Assembly: GCA_036489975.1 (NCBI GenBank)
Contig: DASXES010000049.1
Span: 1-64,000 of the forward strand
Source: Roseiarcus sp036489975
GTDB taxonomy: Bacteria > Pseudomonadota > Alphaproteobacteria > Rhizobiales > Beijerinckiaceae
Reading direction: 5' to 3'
Length of the DNA stretch: 64,000 nt
The position numbers were made by a program, and so were the translations under genes. The notes under the pieces were generated by a model, which was given only the letters and a program-made list of their open reading frames with translations, did no database searches and was not told the origin of the DNA. This document shows, one piece after another, positions 26,279 to 34,513 of the stretch; positions within the stretch are counted from its first letter, which is position 1, and every line of letters starts with the position of its first letter.

Positions 26279-27139
26279 ATGGAATACGACAACATGCCGT
26301 CCTCCGAGAATATCGAGGACCGGCGCGGCCAACGCGGCGGCGCGGTTGGCGCGGGCGGTCTCGGTCTCGGCGCGATCGTCGTGATTTTCGCCATCAGCTA
26401 TTTCACCGGCATTTCGCCCCAGGTGCTCATCAGCGGGGCGGAGATGATGGGCGCCGGGCAGCAGCAGAGCGCGCCGCCGCAGACGGCGCCGGTCGATCCG
26501 AACGATCCGGCGCGCAAGTTTCTCGCCAAGGTGGTCGGTGGCACGGAGGCGGTGTGGTCGGAGGTTTTGCCGGCCCAGACCGGCGTCCAGTATCAGCCCG
26601 CGACGCTGGTCATCTACGATGGCGCGACGCGCTCTGGCTGCGGCGGCGCGCAGGCCGCGATGGGGCCGTTCTACTGTCCGATCGACAAGAAGGTCTATCT
26701 CGACACGTCCTTCTTTAAAGACATGAAGAACAAGTTGGGCGGCGGCGGCGATTTCGCCTATTCCTATGTGGTGGCGCATGAAATCGGCCATCACGTCCAG
26801 GACCTGCTCGGCATTCTCGACAAGGTCGACAATCTGAAGCAGCGGGTGAGCCAAACCCAGGCCAACGCACTCTCCGTCAGGATCGAATTGCAGGCCGACT
26901 GCCTGGCTGGCGTCTGGGCGAACCACGCCGACAAGAAATGGAAGATTCTTGAGCCCGGCGACATCGAGAAGGCGCTGGCGACGGCGCAGGCGATCGGCGA
27001 CGATCGGCTTCAGACTGCGGCTCGCGGCTACGCGGTGCCCGACAGTTTCACCCACGGTTCCTCGGCGCAGCGGCAGAAATGGCTGACGGCCGGCCTGAAG
27101 AGCGGCGACATCAACGACTGCGACACCTTTTCAAACTGA
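26279..27139 (+). CDS. Neutral zinc metallopeptidase, YpfJ family
   Basis: A 286-residue membrane-anchored protein. Its start MEYDNMPSSENIEDRRG matches the family N-terminus, followed by one helix (about 25-50) and a peptidase-like domain. The zinc motif HEIGHH (H167-H172 region) lies in VVAHEIGHHVQDLLG; RIELQADCLAGVWANHAD supplies the third ligand and the end block DSFTHGSSAQRQKWLTAGLKSGD is diagnostic. The start at 26279 has GGAG upstream; the frame opens earlier but without support. The physiological substrate of YpfJ-type proteins is unknown. It is a single gene between a divergent glycosyltransferase and a radical SAM gene. Confidence 0.92.
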   Translation: MEYDNMPSSENIEDRRGQRGGAVGAGGLGLGAIVVIFAISYFTGISPQVLISGAEMMGAGQQQSAPPQTAPVDPNDPARKFLAKVVGGTEAVWSEVLPAQTGVQYQPATLVIYDGATRSGCGGAQAAMGPFYCPIDKKVYLDTSFFKDMKNKLGGGGDFAYSYVVAHEIGHHVQDLLGILDKVDNLKQRVSQTQANALSVRIELQADCLAGVWANHADKKWKILEPGDIEKALATAQAIGDDRLQTAARGYAVPDSFTHGSSAQRQKWLTAGLKSGDINDCDTFSN

Positions 27140-27322
27140 GTGACGGAGCCAAGATCGCGCTTACCGCCTTCGACGCGTCTCCCAAGACCGGCCGGCCCGA
27201 CGAAGCACGACGTCGGCGGCGGTTGTCGCGCCGAGTTGGCGCTCGACTCTTGACGCGGCGCTTGGGCGGCACTATCTCTTTGTTCATGATTTGTTCCAAA
27301 TTTTCCGTTACGGAACGCGACC

Positions 27323-28471
27323 ATGAACCCGACCCAGATCCGCGCCGCGGCTCCTGACCCGCGCCACCGTCCCGAGGCGATCGCCGAGCGCATCCTGCCC
27401 GCCGCGTTGAGGCGCGGGCGCGGCGCCGCGACCAACGCGACCGGCCGTTTCGAGCTTCAGCAGCGCGAGGCGTTCGACGATGGCTGGACGCTTGACGAAG
27501 CGCCCGAGCCGCTCGCGACCGAGGTCACCTGGGAAAAGCCCAAGGCCATCATCACCCGCAACGAATCACCGGACATCGGGTTCGATCGGTCGATCAACCC
27601 CTATCGCGGCTGCGAGCATGGCTGCTTCTATTGCTACGCCCGGCCGACCCACGCTTATATGGGGCTTTCGGCCGGACTCGACTTCGAAACCAAACTGTTC
27701 GCCAAGGAAGGCGCCGCGCAGCTGCTCGAACGCGAACTGGCGTCGCCAAAATATAGGCCGGCGCCCATCGCCTTCGGCGCCAACACCGACCCTTATCAAC
27801 CGATCGAACGGCAATATCGCATCACCCGGTCGCTGATCGAGACGCTGGCCGAGGCCCGCCACCCGCTCACCATCGTCACCAAATCGAACCTCATTTTGCG
27901 CGACCTCGACCTTCTGGCGCCGATGGCGCGCGACAATCTGGTCAAGGTGTTTGTCTCGGTGACCACGCTCGACCGCGCGCTCGCGCGTAAGATGGAGCCG
28001 CGCGCGCCGACCCCGCAGAAGCGGCTCGAGGCGATCGAGGCGCTCAACGACGCGGGCGTTCCCGCGGGCGTCATGGCCGCGCCGGTCATTCCGGCGATCA
28101 ACGACGAGGAACTGGAGACGATCCTGACCCGCGCCTCTTCGGCCGGCGCGCGCGAGGGGGCCTATGTCGTGCTGAGGCTGCCCGGCGAATTGCGCGACAT
28201 GTTCCGCGAATGGCTGCAGGTCAACTATCCCGACCGGCTCAAGCGCGCCGTCTCGCTCATGCAGTTGATGCGCGAGGGCAAGGACTATGAAGCCCAGTGG
28301 GGCAGGCGCATGGCGGGCTCAGGCCCCTACGCCTGGATGATCGGGCGCCGGTTCGAAATGGCCGCGCGCCGGCTCGGCTTCCGCGAAACGTCGCGGGCGC
28401 TGCGCACCGACCTCTTCCGCAAGCCGATGGTGAAGGCGAGCGACGCCGGCGCGCAGCTCAGCCTGTTCTAA
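27323..28471 (+). CDS. PA0069-family radical SAM protein
   Basis: A 382-residue radical SAM enzyme. The [4Fe-4S] motif CxxxCxxC is C97-C101-C104 in YRGCEHGCFYCYARPTH. The N-terminal region with ETEVTWEKPKAIITRNESPDIGFDRSINPYRGC-like order and the later TKSNLILRDLDLLAPMA block are typical of the PA0069 group, related in sequence to SplB-like DNA photolesion repair proteins. Members have no established reaction. The ATG follows TCCGTTACGGAACG. Its 3' end overlaps the convergent DUF1127 gene by 14 bases. Confidence 0.92.
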   Translation: MNPTQIRAAAPDPRHRPEAIAERILPAALRRGRGAATNATGRFELQQREAFDDGWTLDEAPEPLATEVTWEKPKAIITRNESPDIGFDRSINPYRGCEHGCFYCYARPTHAYMGLSAGLDFETKLFAKEGAAQLLERELASPKYRPAPIAFGANTDPYQPIERQYRITRSLIETLAEARHPLTIVTKSNLILRDLDLLAPMARDNLVKVFVSVTTLDRALARKMEPRAPTPQKRLEAIEALNDAGVPAGVMAAPVIPAINDEELETILTRASSAGAREGAYVVLRLPGELRDMFREWLQVNYPDRLKRAVSLMQLMREGKDYEAQWGRRMAGSGPYAWMIGRRFEMAARRLGFRETSRALRTDLFRKPMVKASDAGAQLSLF

Positions 28472-28835
28472 CGAGGTCGGGGATCTTCCCGGCCGAGTTC
28501 GGCCCTTGCCGCGGGGGCGGGCGGTCGCGTCCGGGACGGCCATCCGGACGGGCGAGCGGCGAGCGCCCGGCCTGAGATGACGGCGGAGGCCCGAAGGCGT
28601 TCTCCCGGCGCTCCCGCGCCCTTCGCGCGAGAAGTTCGCCCGGATCGTCGTCGAGCGGCAGCGCCGATGCGTCCCGAACATCGCTTGGGCTGAGGCCGAT
28701 ATCGGCGAGCTCGCGGCGATCCATATTGGCCAGCGTCCTCAACGTCGCTCGTGCGGCGGCGACGCGAAACGGCCACGCCGCGGCTCGTCTCGCCTGAACG
28801 CGGATTGTTCGCCACATAGGACTCGCGGGGATCAT
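28458..28835 (-). CDS. DUF1127 domain protein with long Pro/Arg-rich tail
   Basis: A 125-residue protein with a very good start: AAAGGAG about 8 bases before the ATG at 28835. Residues 25-52 (RTLANMDRRELADIGLSPSDV) are the DUF1127 signature; the C-terminal ~65 residues are rich in Arg, Pro and Gly and extend beyond the usual 45-90-residue family length. Short DUF1127 proteins in rhizobia affect small-RNA and phosphate/carbon regulation, but this larger one is unstudied. It is transcribed divergently from a MocR-type regulator, which could control it. The tail overlaps the 3' end of the radical SAM gene, so part of its composition may be constrained by that overlap. Confidence 0.82.
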   Translation of the reverse strand: MIPASPMWRTIRVQARRAAAWPFRVAAARATLRTLANMDRRELADIGLSPSDVRDASALPLDDDPGELLARRARERRENAFGPPPSSQAGRSPLARPDGRPGRDRPPPRQGPNSAGKIPDLVRTG

Positions 28836-28875
28836 GGGTTCGTCTCCTTTCCGGGCCAGGATCGGACGCTAGGGC

Positions 28876-28940
28876 TTGCTGCGCCAGAGACACCTCAGTA
28901 CACTAGCCCTAAACTGTACCGATCCACTGGGCGTACAGTT
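28876..28940 (+). promoter_or_regulatory. Candidate promoter and operator of the MocR-type gene
   Basis: TTGCTG (28876-28881) and TACACT (28899-28904) with 17 bases between form a plausible promoter. Directly downstream is an inverted repeat AACTGTAC (28912-28919) / GTACAGTT (28933-28940), arm centres 21 bases apart, just before the AGGAG ribosome binding site. A further GTAC lies at 28898. MocR/GntR proteins bind paired sites in their own control regions, so autoregulation and control of the divergent DUF1127 gene are reasonable inferences. Confidence 0.6.
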
Positions 28941-28950
28941 AGGAGCGGAT

Positions 28951-30396
28951 ATGGATGGCCGGCCTGCCTCTCGCGTCGAGACGACCGCGGCGTTCGTTCG
29001 CACCCGCATAGCGAGCCGGGCGCTCGCGCGCGGCGCAAGGCTGCCCTCGGTGCGTGAGCTCGCCGGCAAGCTCGAAGTCTCGAAATCGACCGTCGTCGAG
29101 GCTTACGACCGGCTTGCAGCCGAGGGCGCGGTCGTCGCCCGGCGAGGTTCCGGATTCTTCGTCGCGGGCGCCGCCCGTCCGCTCCCGCTCTTGAGCGCCG
29201 ACCCACCGCCCGAGCCCGCGGTCGATCCATCCTGGATCAATCGCCACGCGATGATGAGCGCGCCCGACTTCCTTTGCCCAGGCGCGGGCTGGCTGCCCGA
29301 TTCCTGGGTGCTCGATCTCGGCGTGCAGCGGGCCTTGCGCCTCGCCGCGCGGGAGGATCCCGGGCGCCGGCGGCAGTATGACGAGCCGCTGGGCTACGCT
29401 CCGTTGCGCCGGCTCTTCTCGGTGCGCCTTGCCGAGCGCGGGGCGCCGGCGGATCCCGACCGGATCGTTGTGACCGATTCCTGCTCGCAGGCGCTCGATC
29501 TCGTTTGCCGCTTTCTCCTCAGCCCCAACGACACAGTGATTGTCGACGATCCCTGCTACTTCAATTTCCATGCGCTCCTCCGCGCCAACCGCGCCCGGAG
29601 CCTCACCGTGTCCATGACCCCCGACGGCCCCGACGTCGCTGAACTCGAACGCCTGTTCGCCGAGCATCGCCCGCGCCTCTATCTGACCACCGGCGGCCTG
29701 CATAATCCGACGGGGGCGACGCCCTCGGCGGCGACGGTCCATCGCGTGCTGCGCCTTGCCGAGGAGCACGACGTTCTCATTCTCGAGGATGACACGTTCG
29801 CGGATTTCGAGGCCGAGCCTTCGACCAGACTCGCCGCGCTCGACGGCCTGCGTCGGGTGGTCCAGGTCGGCAGCGCCACCAAGGCCGTCGGCGCCGCGAT
29901 GCGTTGCGGTTACATCGCCGCGCGGCAGGACTGGATCGCCCAGCTGGTCGATCTCAAGCTCGCGACCACCATGGGCAATAGCGCGACGGGGGCGCACATT
30001 CTGCATCGCGTGCTGACCGAAAGCGGATACCGGCGCCATCTTGACGGGTTGCGCCGGAAGCTCGCCGACGCCATGGGGCGGACGCTGCAGAACCTCCGCC
30101 GCCACGGCCTCGATCCGTGGATCGAGCCGCGGGCCGGCATTTATCTGTGGGCTCGCCTGCCCGAGGGCGTCGCCGCCGCGGATGTCGCCCGTCATGCGCT
30201 TGCGCGGAAGGTGATGTTCGCGCCGGGGCCGGCGTTCAGCGCCTCCGAACACGCGTCCGGCTGCCTGCGCTTCAATGTCTCCCGCTCTGGCGATCCGCGA
30301 ATCTACGAGGTTCTCGACGAAGCGATCGCCGTCGCTCCCCGCCTAAACGCCGCCAGGGCTCCGAATGCCGCGCTTCAAGCTCACGCTCGAATATGA
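28951..30396 (+). CDS. MocR-family GntR/aminotransferase-type transcriptional regulator
   Basis: A 481-residue fusion of an N-terminal winged helix (about 8-72, with LPSVRELAGKLEVSKSTVVEAYDRL) and a fold-type I aminotransferase domain (about 100-470). The PLP lysine is K311 in VGSATKAVGAAMRCGY, and the Asp of the pyridine-N contact lies in ILEDDTFADFE. Such proteins (PdxR, GabR and others) sense PLP or amino compounds and act as activator/repressor. The start at 28951 has AGGAG upstream; the longer frame from 28876 runs through the operator. Divergent from a DUF1127 gene, an association seen in other rhizobia. The 3' end overlaps truA by 32 bases. Confidence 0.93.
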   Translation: MDGRPASRVETTAAFVRTRIASRALARGARLPSVRELAGKLEVSKSTVVEAYDRLAAEGAVVARRGSGFFVAGAARPLPLLSADPPPEPAVDPSWINRHAMMSAPDFLCPGAGWLPDSWVLDLGVQRALRLAAREDPGRRRQYDEPLGYAPLRRLFSVRLAERGAPADPDRIVVTDSCSQALDLVCRFLLSPNDTVIVDDPCYFNFHALLRANRARSLTVSMTPDGPDVAELERLFAEHRPRLYLTTGGLHNPTGATPSAATVHRVLRLAEEHDVLILEDDTFADFEAEPSTRLAALDGLRRVVQVGSATKAVGAAMRCGYIAARQDWIAQLVDLKLATTMGNSATGAHILHRVLTESGYRRHLDGLRRKLADAMGRTLQNLRRHGLDPWIEPRAGIYLWARLPEGVAAADVARHALARKVMFAPGPAFSASEHASGCLRFNVSRSGDPRIYEVLDEAIAVAPRLNAARAPNAALQAHARI

Positions 30397-31150
30397 CGGC
30401 GCGCCGTTTGTGGGCTGGCAACGGCAGGGGAACGGCCTCTCGGTCCAGGAGGCGCTGGAGGGCGCAATCTTCGCCATGACCGGTGAGCAGGTGGCCGCGC
30501 ATGGCGCGGGGCGCACGGACGCCGGCGTCCATGCGCTCGGCCAGGTCGCGCATGTCCACCTTGAGCGCGACTGGGCGCCGTTCCGGCTCGGCGAGGGCCT
30601 CAATGCGCGCCTTCAGCCCCATCCTGTCGCCATCATCGGCGCCGAGCGGGTCAGCGCCGATTTCGATGCGCGCCACAGCGCGAGCGCGCGCCACTATCGC
30701 TATCGCATCGTCAATCGCCGCGCGCCCCTCACGTTCGAACGCGGACAAGCCTGGCGGGTGAAGCCGCGGCTCGACGCAGCGGCCATGCACGCGGCCGCCC
30801 GCGTTCTCATCGGCAAGCACGATTTCTCGACCTTCCGCGATTCGCAGTGCCAGGCGAATTCGCCGGTCCGCACCCTCGACCGGCTCGACGTCGGCCGCGA
30901 CGGGGACGAGCTTCTGTTCGAGGCGAGCGCGCGCTCGTTCCTGCATCGCCAGGTGCGCTCAATGGTGGGCTCGCTGGTCGAGGTCGGCGCCGGCCGCTGG
31001 AGCGCGGAGGCGTTTCAGGCGGCGTTCAAGGCCGCCGATCGCAGCCGCTGCGGGCAGGTCGCGCCAGCGCACGGCCTCTACCTGGTTCGGGTGGACTATG
31101 CGAGCGGGTTGCTATCCTCCGCCGCGAATGCGGGGGAGGATAGGCGCTGA
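30365..31150 (+). CDS. truA: tRNA pseudouridine(38-40) synthase
   Basis: A 261-residue enzyme that forms pseudouridine at positions 38-40 of tRNAs. The catalytic Asp is D52 in GAGRTDAGVHALGQVAH; the N-terminal FKLTLEYDGAPFVGWQRQ and C-terminal RSFLHRQVRSMVGSLVEVG blocks are standard, as is the length. Its start lies 32 bases inside the end of the MocR gene, a strong overlap implying co-translation. In many alphaproteobacteria truA follows def-fmt; here that pair is not adjacent. dapE is convergent, 16 bases away. Confidence 0.96.
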   Translation: MPRFKLTLEYDGAPFVGWQRQGNGLSVQEALEGAIFAMTGEQVAAHGAGRTDAGVHALGQVAHVHLERDWAPFRLGEGLNARLQPHPVAIIGAERVSADFDARHSASARHYRYRIVNRRAPLTFERGQAWRVKPRLDAAAMHAAARVLIGKHDFSTFRDSQCQANSPVRTLDRLDVGRDGDELLFEASARSFLHRQVRSMVGSLVEVGAGRWSAEAFQAAFKAADRSRCGQVAPAHGLYLVRVDYASGLLSSAANAGEDRR

Positions 31151-31165
31151 ACGCGCCGGGGTCGA

Positions 31166-32332
31166 CTATTCCGAATCTCGGGCGAAATATCGCTCCAACA
31201 CCCGCTCGTAGATCCGCGACAGCGCCTCGAGATCGTCGAGCTTAACCCGCTCGTCGACGGCGTGAATCGTCGCGTTGACGAGGCCAAGCTCGACCACCGG
31301 GCAGGCGGCCTTGATGAAGCGCGCGTCGGAGGTCCCCCCTCCTGTCGAAAGCGAGGGCGTCCGCCCGGTCACGTCCTTGACCGCGGCGGCGACGAGGTCC
31401 GTGAACGGACCAGGTTTGGTCAGAAAGGCGACCGCGTTGGTCGGCTCGAAGGCGAGCGTCGCCCGCTTGGCCACGTCCGCCTCCCCGACCCGCCGCTCGA
31501 TCTCGGCGCGAAGCGTTTCCGGCGTCCAGAGATCGTTGAAGCGGATGTTGAAAATGAGCCTCGCTTCGCCCGGAATGACGTTGAAGGCCGGGTTGCCGAC
31601 GTCGACCGAAACCACTTCGAGGTTGGTCGGCTCGAAGTCGGCGTTTCCCTGGTCGAGCGGCGGCGAGAACAGCGCCGTCAGCACCGGCGCCAGCACCCGG
31701 ATCGGGTTGTCGGCGATCTGCGGATAGGCGGCGTGGCCCTGGCGGCCCTTGATCGTGATCCGCCCGTTGAGCGAGCCGCGCCGCCCGTGCTTGATCGTGT
31801 CGCCGACCGCCGCGACGGAAGTCGATTCGCCCAGGACGCAATGATCGAAACGCTCGCCCTTATGAAGCGCCCAGTCGATGAGCTTGACCGTGCCGTTGAC
31901 CGCCGGGCCTTCCTCGTCGCCGGTCAAAAGGAAGCTGATCGAGCCGGCGAACGTTCCCCTGGCGATGAAGCGCAAGGCGGCGGCGACGGAGGCGGCGACG
32001 CCGCCCTTCATGTCGCAGGCGCCGCGGCCCCAGAGTTCCCCGCCGGCGATTTCGGCCGAGAACGGGTCGAACCGCCAGCGCGCCTTGTCGCCCGGCGGCA
32101 CGACGTCGGTGTGCCCGGCGAAGACGAGATTGGGCCGCGCGTCGCCGAACCGCGCATAGAGGTTGAGGACGGCGGGCGTATCCTTCGCCTCGAAGGTGAC
32201 GAGGTCGGCGGCGAACCCGGCCTTCGCGAGCAGATCGCGCAGATAGGGCAGGGCGCCGCAGTCGGCCGGCGTCACCGAGGGAAAGCGGAGAAGCGCTTGC
32301 ACGATCTCGAGCGGCGGGGGCGGAGCTGGCAT
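31166..32332 (-). CDS. dapE: Succinyl-diaminopimelate desuccinylase
   Basis: A 388-residue M20 metallohydrolase of lysine/peptidoglycan synthesis that removes succinate from N-succinyl-L,L-diaminopimelate. Zinc ligands and catalytic residues are visible: H74 and D76 in FAGHTDVVPPGD, D107 in GRGACDMKGG, and the Glu pair at 140-141 in LLTGDEEGPA. The start at 32332 (MPAPPPPLEIV) is the usual N-terminus; the longer ORF start would overlap the regulator gene upstream. That regulator (XRE/S24) ends 19 bases before it on the same strand, so dapE may be co-transcribed with it. Confidence 0.95.
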   Translation of the reverse strand: MPAPPPPLEIVQALLRFPSVTPADCGALPYLRDLLAKAGFAADLVTFEAKDTPAVLNLYARFGDARPNLVFAGHTDVVPPGDKARWRFDPFSAEIAGGELWGRGACDMKGGVAASVAAALRFIARGTFAGSISFLLTGDEEGPAVNGTVKLIDWALHKGERFDHCVLGESTSVAAVGDTIKHGRRGSLNGRITIKGRQGHAAYPQIADNPIRVLAPVLTALFSPPLDQGNADFEPTNLEVVSVDVGNPAFNVIPGEARLIFNIRFNDLWTPETLRAEIERRVGEADVAKRATLAFEPTNAVAFLTKPGPFTDLVAAAVKDVTGRTPSLSTGGGTSDARFIKAACPVVELGLVNATIHAVDERVKLDDLEALSRIYERVLERYFARDSE

Positions 32333-32351
32333 GACGGAGCCTGTCCGGCGG

Positions 32352-32933
32352 CTATCTCGGGCGCATTTCACGCACGGGCGCGGCCCAGTCGAGGCCGGCG
32401 TCGTAGATCGGCGGCTCGGTGTTGGACAGAAGATTCCATAAGCCCGTGTTGGGGCTGCGCTTCAAGGACTTGATCAGCACCCGCCCGTCGCTGAGCCCGC
32501 AGACGCACATGCGCCCGACGAGACTGTCGTCCGGGGGATTGTGGATATCGTCGTAGAAGACAAGCCAGTTGTCGAACAGCACGCCCAGGGAATGGCCGCG
32601 GATCTGCACCGCGACCGTCGTCGGCTTCGAATCAAGAGGCGCGTCGACGTCGTCGAACGGCCCCTGGCCATCGGCGTAGAAATGCGCCACCGCGCCCGCG
32701 CCGACATAACCGACGAGCGGGGCGCTCGGCGGTCGCGGCGGTCCCCCGCCTATGAGGCGCGGCGGCTCGATGCCGAGATATTCCGACACGGTCGCGATCT
32801 CGTCGGCGCGCAGGCGGCGGTGGCCGTTGAGAAGGTCGGTGACGGCGGAGGGCGAGCGGCCAAGCGCCTTGGCGAGGCCGCTGCGAGTTTTTCCGGTCCT
32901 TTTGAGGCCGATGCGGATCCAGTCGACGGTCAA
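32352..32933 (-). CDS. XRE-type HTH / S24 peptidase-like transcriptional regulator
   Basis: A 193-residue LexA/CI-like protein: HTH about 5-55 (KTRSGLAKALGRSPSAVTDLL) and a C-terminal S24 domain about 74-165. The cleavage-type segment VGYVGAGA (74-81), the nucleophile region RGHSLG (S115; GDSM in typical repressors) and K155 in RVLIKSLKR are present, so self-cleavage is conceivable though the loop is altered. It is transcribed away from a small plus-strand gene group. The 214-base gap contains an inverted repeat over a promoter, a natural operator. Similar regulators occur next to prophage remnants and as chromosomal stress regulators. Confidence 0.88.
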   Translation of the reverse strand: MTVDWIRIGLKRTGKTRSGLAKALGRSPSAVTDLLNGHRRLRADEIATVSEYLGIEPPRLIGGGPPRPPSAPLVGYVGAGAVAHFYADGQGPFDDVDAPLDSKPTTVAVQIRGHSLGVLFDNWLVFYDDIHNPPDDSLVGRMCVCGLSDGRVLIKSLKRSPNTGLWNLLSNTEPPIYDAGLDWAAPVREMRPR

Positions 32934-33061
32934 AGCTGAAAATCCTCCAGTTTCTCATCCCCAAGTGAACGGCGAGCAGCCCGCCGGCGCGTCCGGCCTG
33001 GAAGGGCCCCGACGAGCACGATTTCGAAATTAACCTAATTTCCGAAAAACAGCAATTCAAA

Positions 33062-33101
33062 AAAACAGAAGATTGACACTTGGTTCTGTTTTGCCCAATA
33101 T
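33062..33101 (+). promoter_or_regulatory. Promoter with overlapping inverted-repeat operator
   Basis: A TTGACA -35 (33073-33078) and CAATAT -10 (33096-33101) are spaced by exactly 17 bases. Perfect 9-base arms AAAACAGAA (33062-33070) and TTCTGTTTT (33084-33092) straddle the -35, with centres 22 bases apart. A third AAAAACAG half-site lies at 33045-33052. A protein bound there would block the promoter; the divergent XRE/S24 regulator is the obvious candidate. Confidence 0.7.
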
Positions 33102-33147
33102 CGAACAAAACGGGAACATAGCGCGTCAACAGAGAGAGGGCAAGCTC

Positions 33148-33495
33148 ATGACCACATCCCCACCCACCCGCCGGCCGCCAAAGCTCGACACCGAGCGCGC
33201 TTTGGCCATCCGCGCCTCCACCCGCCATCTCAACGATTTGCGGCGCGCCCAGCGCCAGCCGCCCGCGAATGTCGCGGTCAGCGAGCGCGGGGTTCCGAAA
33301 TTCGTTCCCCTGATCATCGAGCAGTCCTGGTGCACGTCGCCCGCTGCCTTGTGCGCCGATCTGGGAGAGGTCAGGAACCGGCCCCAGTCGGTGGGCGCTA
33401 CGGAGCTGGCCGAGCTCACGGAACTCACGGAACTCGCCGAGCTTGGCGCGGAACTGAGCGAACTGGAAGCGGAATTCGCGGAGCTGCTCAAATGA
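33148..33495 (+). CDS. Hypothetical protein with C-terminal ELx repeat
   Basis: A 115-residue protein of unknown function. The start is the ATG at 33148 (MTTSPPTRRPP) with AGAGAGAGGG upstream, 47 bases after the candidate -10. The N-terminus is basic and Pro-rich; the C-terminus (about 86-114) consists of repeated Glu-Leu-x units (ELAELTELTELAELG) encoded by five 9-base imperfect repeats at 33403-33447, likely an acidic amphipathic helix or coiled coil. Its stop overlaps the next start (ATGA). First gene of a small operon apparently governed by the XRE/S24 promoter. Confidence 0.7.
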   Translation: MTTSPPTRRPPKLDTERALAIRASTRHLNDLRRAQRQPPANVAVSERGVPKFVPLIIEQSWCTSPAALCADLGEVRNRPQSVGATELAELTELTELAELGAELSELEAEFAELLK

Positions 33496-34091
33496 GCACG
33501 CCCCACAAGACGACCAAGCGCGCCCGCAAATCGCCGCAGGAATTGCTCGACGCGGTTCAGGAGCGGCTCGACGCGACCCCCGAGCGCCTCGCTCGCGCCA
33601 GGGCCGCAGGGCAGACGCCGATCCTCGAGGCGGACCGGACCCGCCGCCTGCTCGATCCGTTCGACACCATGCGCGCCAACCGGCTGCTCGCGCCGCACGA
33701 TCCGAAGCTCAACGACATCCGCTGGCTGGTCGGCGAATCGCTGCGCCGGACCCATCAGCGGGCGAGGCTCGATCAATTGCGCGCAGTCGCGCCCGACCGG
33801 CTCGGCTCGACCGGCTTCGGACCCCGCCCCGGCCTGCCGCAGTCCGAAGCCGCCCTGCACGCCCGGGATAAATTGCGGGACGCGGAGGATCGGGTCGGCC
33901 CGCACGCCTGGCCGATCGTGACCCGCATCGTCATCGAAGGCGCGGGCGTGCGCGACTGCCGCGGCTTCGTCCCCGAACTCGCCACCCCCTGGCGCGTCGA
34001 TGCGGTCGTCTCCGATCGGCTCAGGGTCGCGCTCGACACGATCGGCGGGCTCATGGGGGTCACGGCCTCGCGCGCGAGGCGAAGGGACTGA
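33492..34091 (+). CDS. Hypothetical protein resembling DUF6456
   Basis: A 199-residue protein from the ATG at 33492, overlapping the previous stop by 4 bases. The C-terminal ~70 residues (ARDKLRDAEDRVGPHAWPIVTRIVIEG... RLRVALDTIGGLMG) fit the outline of DUF6456, a helical domain found in alphaproteobacterial proteins next to phage-like HTH genes; the match is by memory and loose. The N-terminus is basic with a long helix (PQELLDAVQERLDATPERLARAR). It is not recognised further. No signal peptide or membrane segment. Confidence 0.6.
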   Translation: MSTPHKTTKRARKSPQELLDAVQERLDATPERLARARAAGQTPILEADRTRRLLDPFDTMRANRLLAPHDPKLNDIRWLVGESLRRTHQRARLDQLRAVAPDRLGSTGFGPRPGLPQSEAALHARDKLRDAEDRVGPHAWPIVTRIVIEGAGVRDCRGFVPELATPWRVDAVVSDRLRVALDTIGGLMGVTASRARRRD

Positions 34092-34159
34092 CGCCCGCCG
34101 CCGACTCCTGCCGCCGAACCTTCCCGAAGCGACTCAACGCCCTAGAGGAGCGAACGCCG

Positions 34160-34378
34160 ATGACCTTCAACATCGTCGCCATGATTTGCATAGCGGGCAT
34201 GAGCCCCGCCGACTGCGGGCCCGAGCCCGGCTTCTCGCGCGACGTCGCGGTGATCGGCCAGGTCTCGAACGAGCTTTGGTGCCTGGGCGAGGCGCAGATG
34301 GACGCCGCCAAGAGCGCCCCGTTCCGCAACCTCGGGACAGGCGAGTTCATCAAGATCATGTGCGTCCGGAACGGCTGA
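34160..34378 (+). CDS. Small hypothetical protein with three conserved-looking cysteines
   Basis: A 72-residue protein with a good ribosome binding site (GAGGAG, 34145-34150). It starts MTFNIVAMICIAGMSPADCG; Cys at 10, 19, 41 and 68 and a short hydrophobic start suggest export or a membrane-associated piece, but no clear cleavage site is seen. Small proteins beginning '...IVAMICLA..SP.DC' are familiar from rhizobial genomes as unnamed hypotheticals. It lies in the same direction as its two upstream neighbours, 68 bases after the DUF6456-like gene. Confidence 0.6.
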   Translation: MTFNIVAMICIAGMSPADCGPEPGFSRDVAVIGQVSNELWCLGEAQMDAAKSAPFRNLGTGEFIKIMCVRNG

Positions 34379-34513
34379 TCGCTGTTCGTGGAATCGCGCC
34401 GCAATCGCCGCTCTGGCCCCCTGGCCAGAGCGCCCAAAAACCGATGGGCCGCCCGCAAAGCCGCGGCCCTCCGCGCGCAACGCTGGCGCGCTCGCCGAAC
34501 ATAGGTCCCGGTG

